Source of the DNA: Desulfamplus sp.
GTDB lineage: Bacteria > Desulfobacterota > Desulfobacteria > Desulfobacterales > Desulfobacteraceae
NCBI GenBank assembly: GCA_015231395.1
Contig: JADGBP010000097.1
Span: 1 to 7,674, forward strand
Length of the DNA stretch: 7,674 nt
Direction: 5' to 3'
Position numbers and translations under genes: made by a program. The notes under the pieces were generated by a model, which saw only the letters and a program-made list of their open reading frames with translations, had not been told where the DNA came from and did not search any database. Below are positions 6,252 through 7,674 of this stretch, piece by piece. How positions within the stretch are numbered: position 1 is the first letter of the stretch; each line of letters starts with the position of its first letter.

Positions 6252-7544
6252 CTAATCTTGGCAATAGATATCAGGAAACATTTCTGATAATACAGATACA
6301 AGTTGTTCAAATTCCTGCTCCAGTTTTTCCATGAGTAAGCCAATATCCGTGATACCCTCTTTCCCAGCACACTCAATCTGATATGCTGTATCGTAGAGTT
6401 TTCCAGTTGAAAAATTTGCACACATACCTTTTATTGTATGTCCGTGTAAGTTTATCCCTTTGGCATCTTGCATGTCCATAGACTGTTTTAATTTTTTAAT
6501 AACTTCTGACAGCCATTCCGGAAAACCTGATACAAATTGTTTTAATATTGCTTCATTTCCGCCAATTCGATTGAGAAAACTCTGACGGTCGAAGATTTGA
6601 GCAATATCAGAGAAAAAGGGTGATGGTGATGATAAGCCCGTTCCTGACTCATGCCTCGTATTATCTGATACCTTATTATCCACACCTGACTCATGGAATC
6701 TTGCATATTGTCTGATAACAGACAAAAGTTCATCAGGCTCAACCGGTTTTGAAATATAGCCATTCATTCCTACTTCCAAACATTTATCACGGTCTTCTTT
6801 TGAGGCAGTTGCTGTCATTGCCACAATCGGCACATTTGGGTTCAGGACGCTGAAATTAGAATTGCGGATAATTTCTGTAGCTTCAATACCATCCAACTTA
6901 GGCATCTGTATATCCATAAGCACAAGGTCATAATCCTTTTTGCAGACAGCTTCAACCGCCTCCCTGCCATTATTGGCAATATCAGCTAAAACACCAAATT
7001 TTTTCAGAATTGCCAGTGCCACTTTCTGGTTCATGATGTTATCTTCTACCAGCAGAATTCTGGCATGTGTAATGTCAGATGTATAGTTTTCCAGATAATT
7101 AAATTGGCAAGAGCACTGTAGGGGCAATCCTTTGTGGTTGCCCTTCAAAATTGAGAATGCAGAAATATTTTTCTGGAAGTCTATATTATAGTCAGATGAG
7201 TGGTTCATATGATGCGATGCCCCATATATCCCGTTTTTAACATCATCTGACTCACAGGATTTAGCACTTTTTTCAAACTTGGCTGTAAACCAGAATGTGC
7301 TTCCAACACCTTTTTGACTCTCTGCACCAACTTTGCCGCCCATAAGTTCAGCAAGCTGTTTTGAAATTGCAAGCCCAAGCCCTGTGCCACCGTATTGTTG
7401 GGAAATGGATTTATCTTCCTGTGAAAACGATTGGAATAATCTGTCTTTGTGCTTTTCTGAAATCCCGATACCTGTGTCTTTAATCTCAAATTTAATCACA
7501 GTATAAGTATCTTCTTCAAAATTACTGTCTCTTTCATTGCTCAA
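6252..7544 (-). CDS. Hybrid histidine kinase remnant: partial ATPase, receiver and Hpt domains (5' truncated)
   Basis: The 430-residue ORF is the C-terminal portion of a hybrid sensor kinase for multistep phosphorelay. It begins at the last part of the HATPase domain: G1 box DTGIGI (23-28), F-box region RLFQSFSQ (35-42) and G2 box GGTGLGL (52-58). A receiver domain follows (about 161-280) with acidic pair Glu167/Asp168, phosphoacceptor Asp211 in LVLMDIQMPKLDG, Thr244 and Lys266. Last is an Hpt domain (about 318-425) with His369 in HGHTIKGMCANF. The sensor, dimerisation/phosphoacceptor domain and ATP-binding N-box are absent. The upstream sequence turns into a tupA-like gene at about 7549-7559, and kinase-like ALVSD continues slightly upstream of the TTG taken as start. 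That TTG has no clear ribosome site, so expression is doubtful. Residues about 118-157 come from an inserted MITE-like element. It could still act as a receiver-Hpt protein if translated, but not as a kinase. Confidence 0.85.
   Translation of the reverse strand: MSNERDSNFEEDTYTVIKFEIKDTGIGISEKHKDRLFQSFSQEDKSISQQYGGTGLGLAISKQLAELMGGKVGAESQKGVGSTFWFTAKFEKSAKSCESDDVKNGIYGASHHMNHSSDYNIDFQKNISAFSILKGNHKGLPLQCSCQFNYLENYTSDITHARILLVEDNIMNQKVALAILKKFGVLADIANNGREAVEAVCKKDYDLVLMDIQMPKLDGIEATEIIRNSNFSVLNPNVPIVAMTATASKEDRDKCLEVGMNGYISKPVEPDELLSVIRQYARFHESGVDNKVSDNTRHESGTGLSSPSPFFSDIAQIFDRQSFLNRIGGNEAILKQFVSGFPEWLSEVIKKLKQSMDMQDAKGINLHGHTIKGMCANFSTGKLYDTAYQIECAGKEGITDIGLLMEKLEQEFEQLVSVLSEMFPDIYCQD
7082..7190 (-). 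mobile_element. MITE-like element, copy B, inserted in the kinase gene with 8-bp target duplication
   Basis: The 109-bp segment has inverted ends: TATAGTTTTCCAGATAA on the plus strand at the left, and TATAGACTTCCAGAAAA on the minus strand starting at 7185 (14 of 17 match). It carries the core hairpin GTAGGGGCAATCC...GGTTGCCC (7118-7143) shared with copy A. The perfect 8-bp direct repeat GTCAGATG flanks it at 7074-7081 and 7191-7198. Element plus one duplication is 117 bp, i.e. 39 codons, and the kinase frame stays open through it. No transposase is encoded. Confidence 0.82.
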
Positions 7545-7545
7545 A

Positions 7546-7674
7546 TCACTTACCAGTGCCTGTTGCTGTCCATTTGATATCGATTCCGGTATCCTTTGTG
7601 AATAAAGGCATCAGATAATCAAGAAGTCCTGTATCGTCAGTGCTTGTTGTTGTTGCCATCATCAGGCTTTTTTC
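7546..7674 (-). pseudogene. TupA-like tungstate-binding protein fragment, truncated at its 3' side
   Basis: Reading in from the window edge, 42 codons are open and then hit TGA (7546-7548). They include LMMATTTSTDDTGLLDYLMP, then a segment ending GIDIKWTATGTGK. This is the start of the mature substrate-binding domain of TupA-type ABC transporter proteins: the ATTTS...D(T/S)GLLD motif that holds the oxyanion, and the VGTG-like K motif that is normally followed by ALELG or similar. The expected continuation (about 200 residues) is missing; the sequence switches to histidine kinase coding in another frame. The signal peptide and start lie outside the window. The family call is fairly secure from the ATTTST motif. 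Whether the truncation is genuine or an assembly join is open. Confidence 0.7.

Noticed and set aside
7546..7674. Natural TupA-type sensor domain fused to the histidine kinase
   Set aside because: The TupA frame stops at 7546-7548, the kinase reads in another frame, and only about 40 residues of the binding domain are present with no membrane or phosphoacceptor segment between.

Overview
The window (AT-rich, roughly 40% G+C by eye) looks like the chromosome of an anaerobic bacterium, plausibly a sulfate-reducing Desulfobacterota. The hints are a rhodanese-ferritin fusion, a methylenetetrahydrofolate reductase of the short type, a TupA-type tungstate-binding protein fragment, a DUF362 protein and many short interspersed repeats. 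The taxonomic call is inference; no rRNA or other marker gene is present.

Layout. Bases 1-526 hold the 5' part of argG (minus strand, TTG start). Next comes an intergenic stem-loop repeat (R1, 544-636). Bases 669-4298 are a three-gene minus-strand operon, in transcription order: a MetF-like reductase, a two-domain rhodanese plus diiron ferritin-like protein, and a membrane-anchored transglutaminase-like protein. The last two carry several in-frame tandem repeats. A 356-bp divergent intergenic region (4299-4654) contains copy A of a roughly 100-bp MITE-like element and leads into a plus-strand DUF362 protein gene (4655-6070). A second copy of the R1 repeat (R2, 6109-6209), inverted, separates that gene from the convergent 3' end of a hybrid histidine kinase gene.

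The kinase ORF (6252-7544) keeps the ATP-binding G boxes, a receiver domain and an Hpt domain. It has lost everything upstream of the G1 box. Directly upstream is the N-terminal part of a tupA-like gene that stops abruptly, and the two homologies overlap by about 11 bp. This is a rearrangement breakpoint or an assembly join.

The most striking observation is inside the kinase gene. A 109-bp segment with terminal inverted repeats, related to copy A, is flanked by a perfect 8-bp direct repeat (GTCAGATG). Element plus duplication is exactly 117 bp (39 codons), so the insertion added a readable linker between the ATPase and receiver domains without breaking the frame.

The argG and operon genes look like ordinary metabolic and redox housekeeping. 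I see no convincing new defence or biosynthetic system; the unusual content is the mobile or repetitive DNA and its effect on coding sequences.
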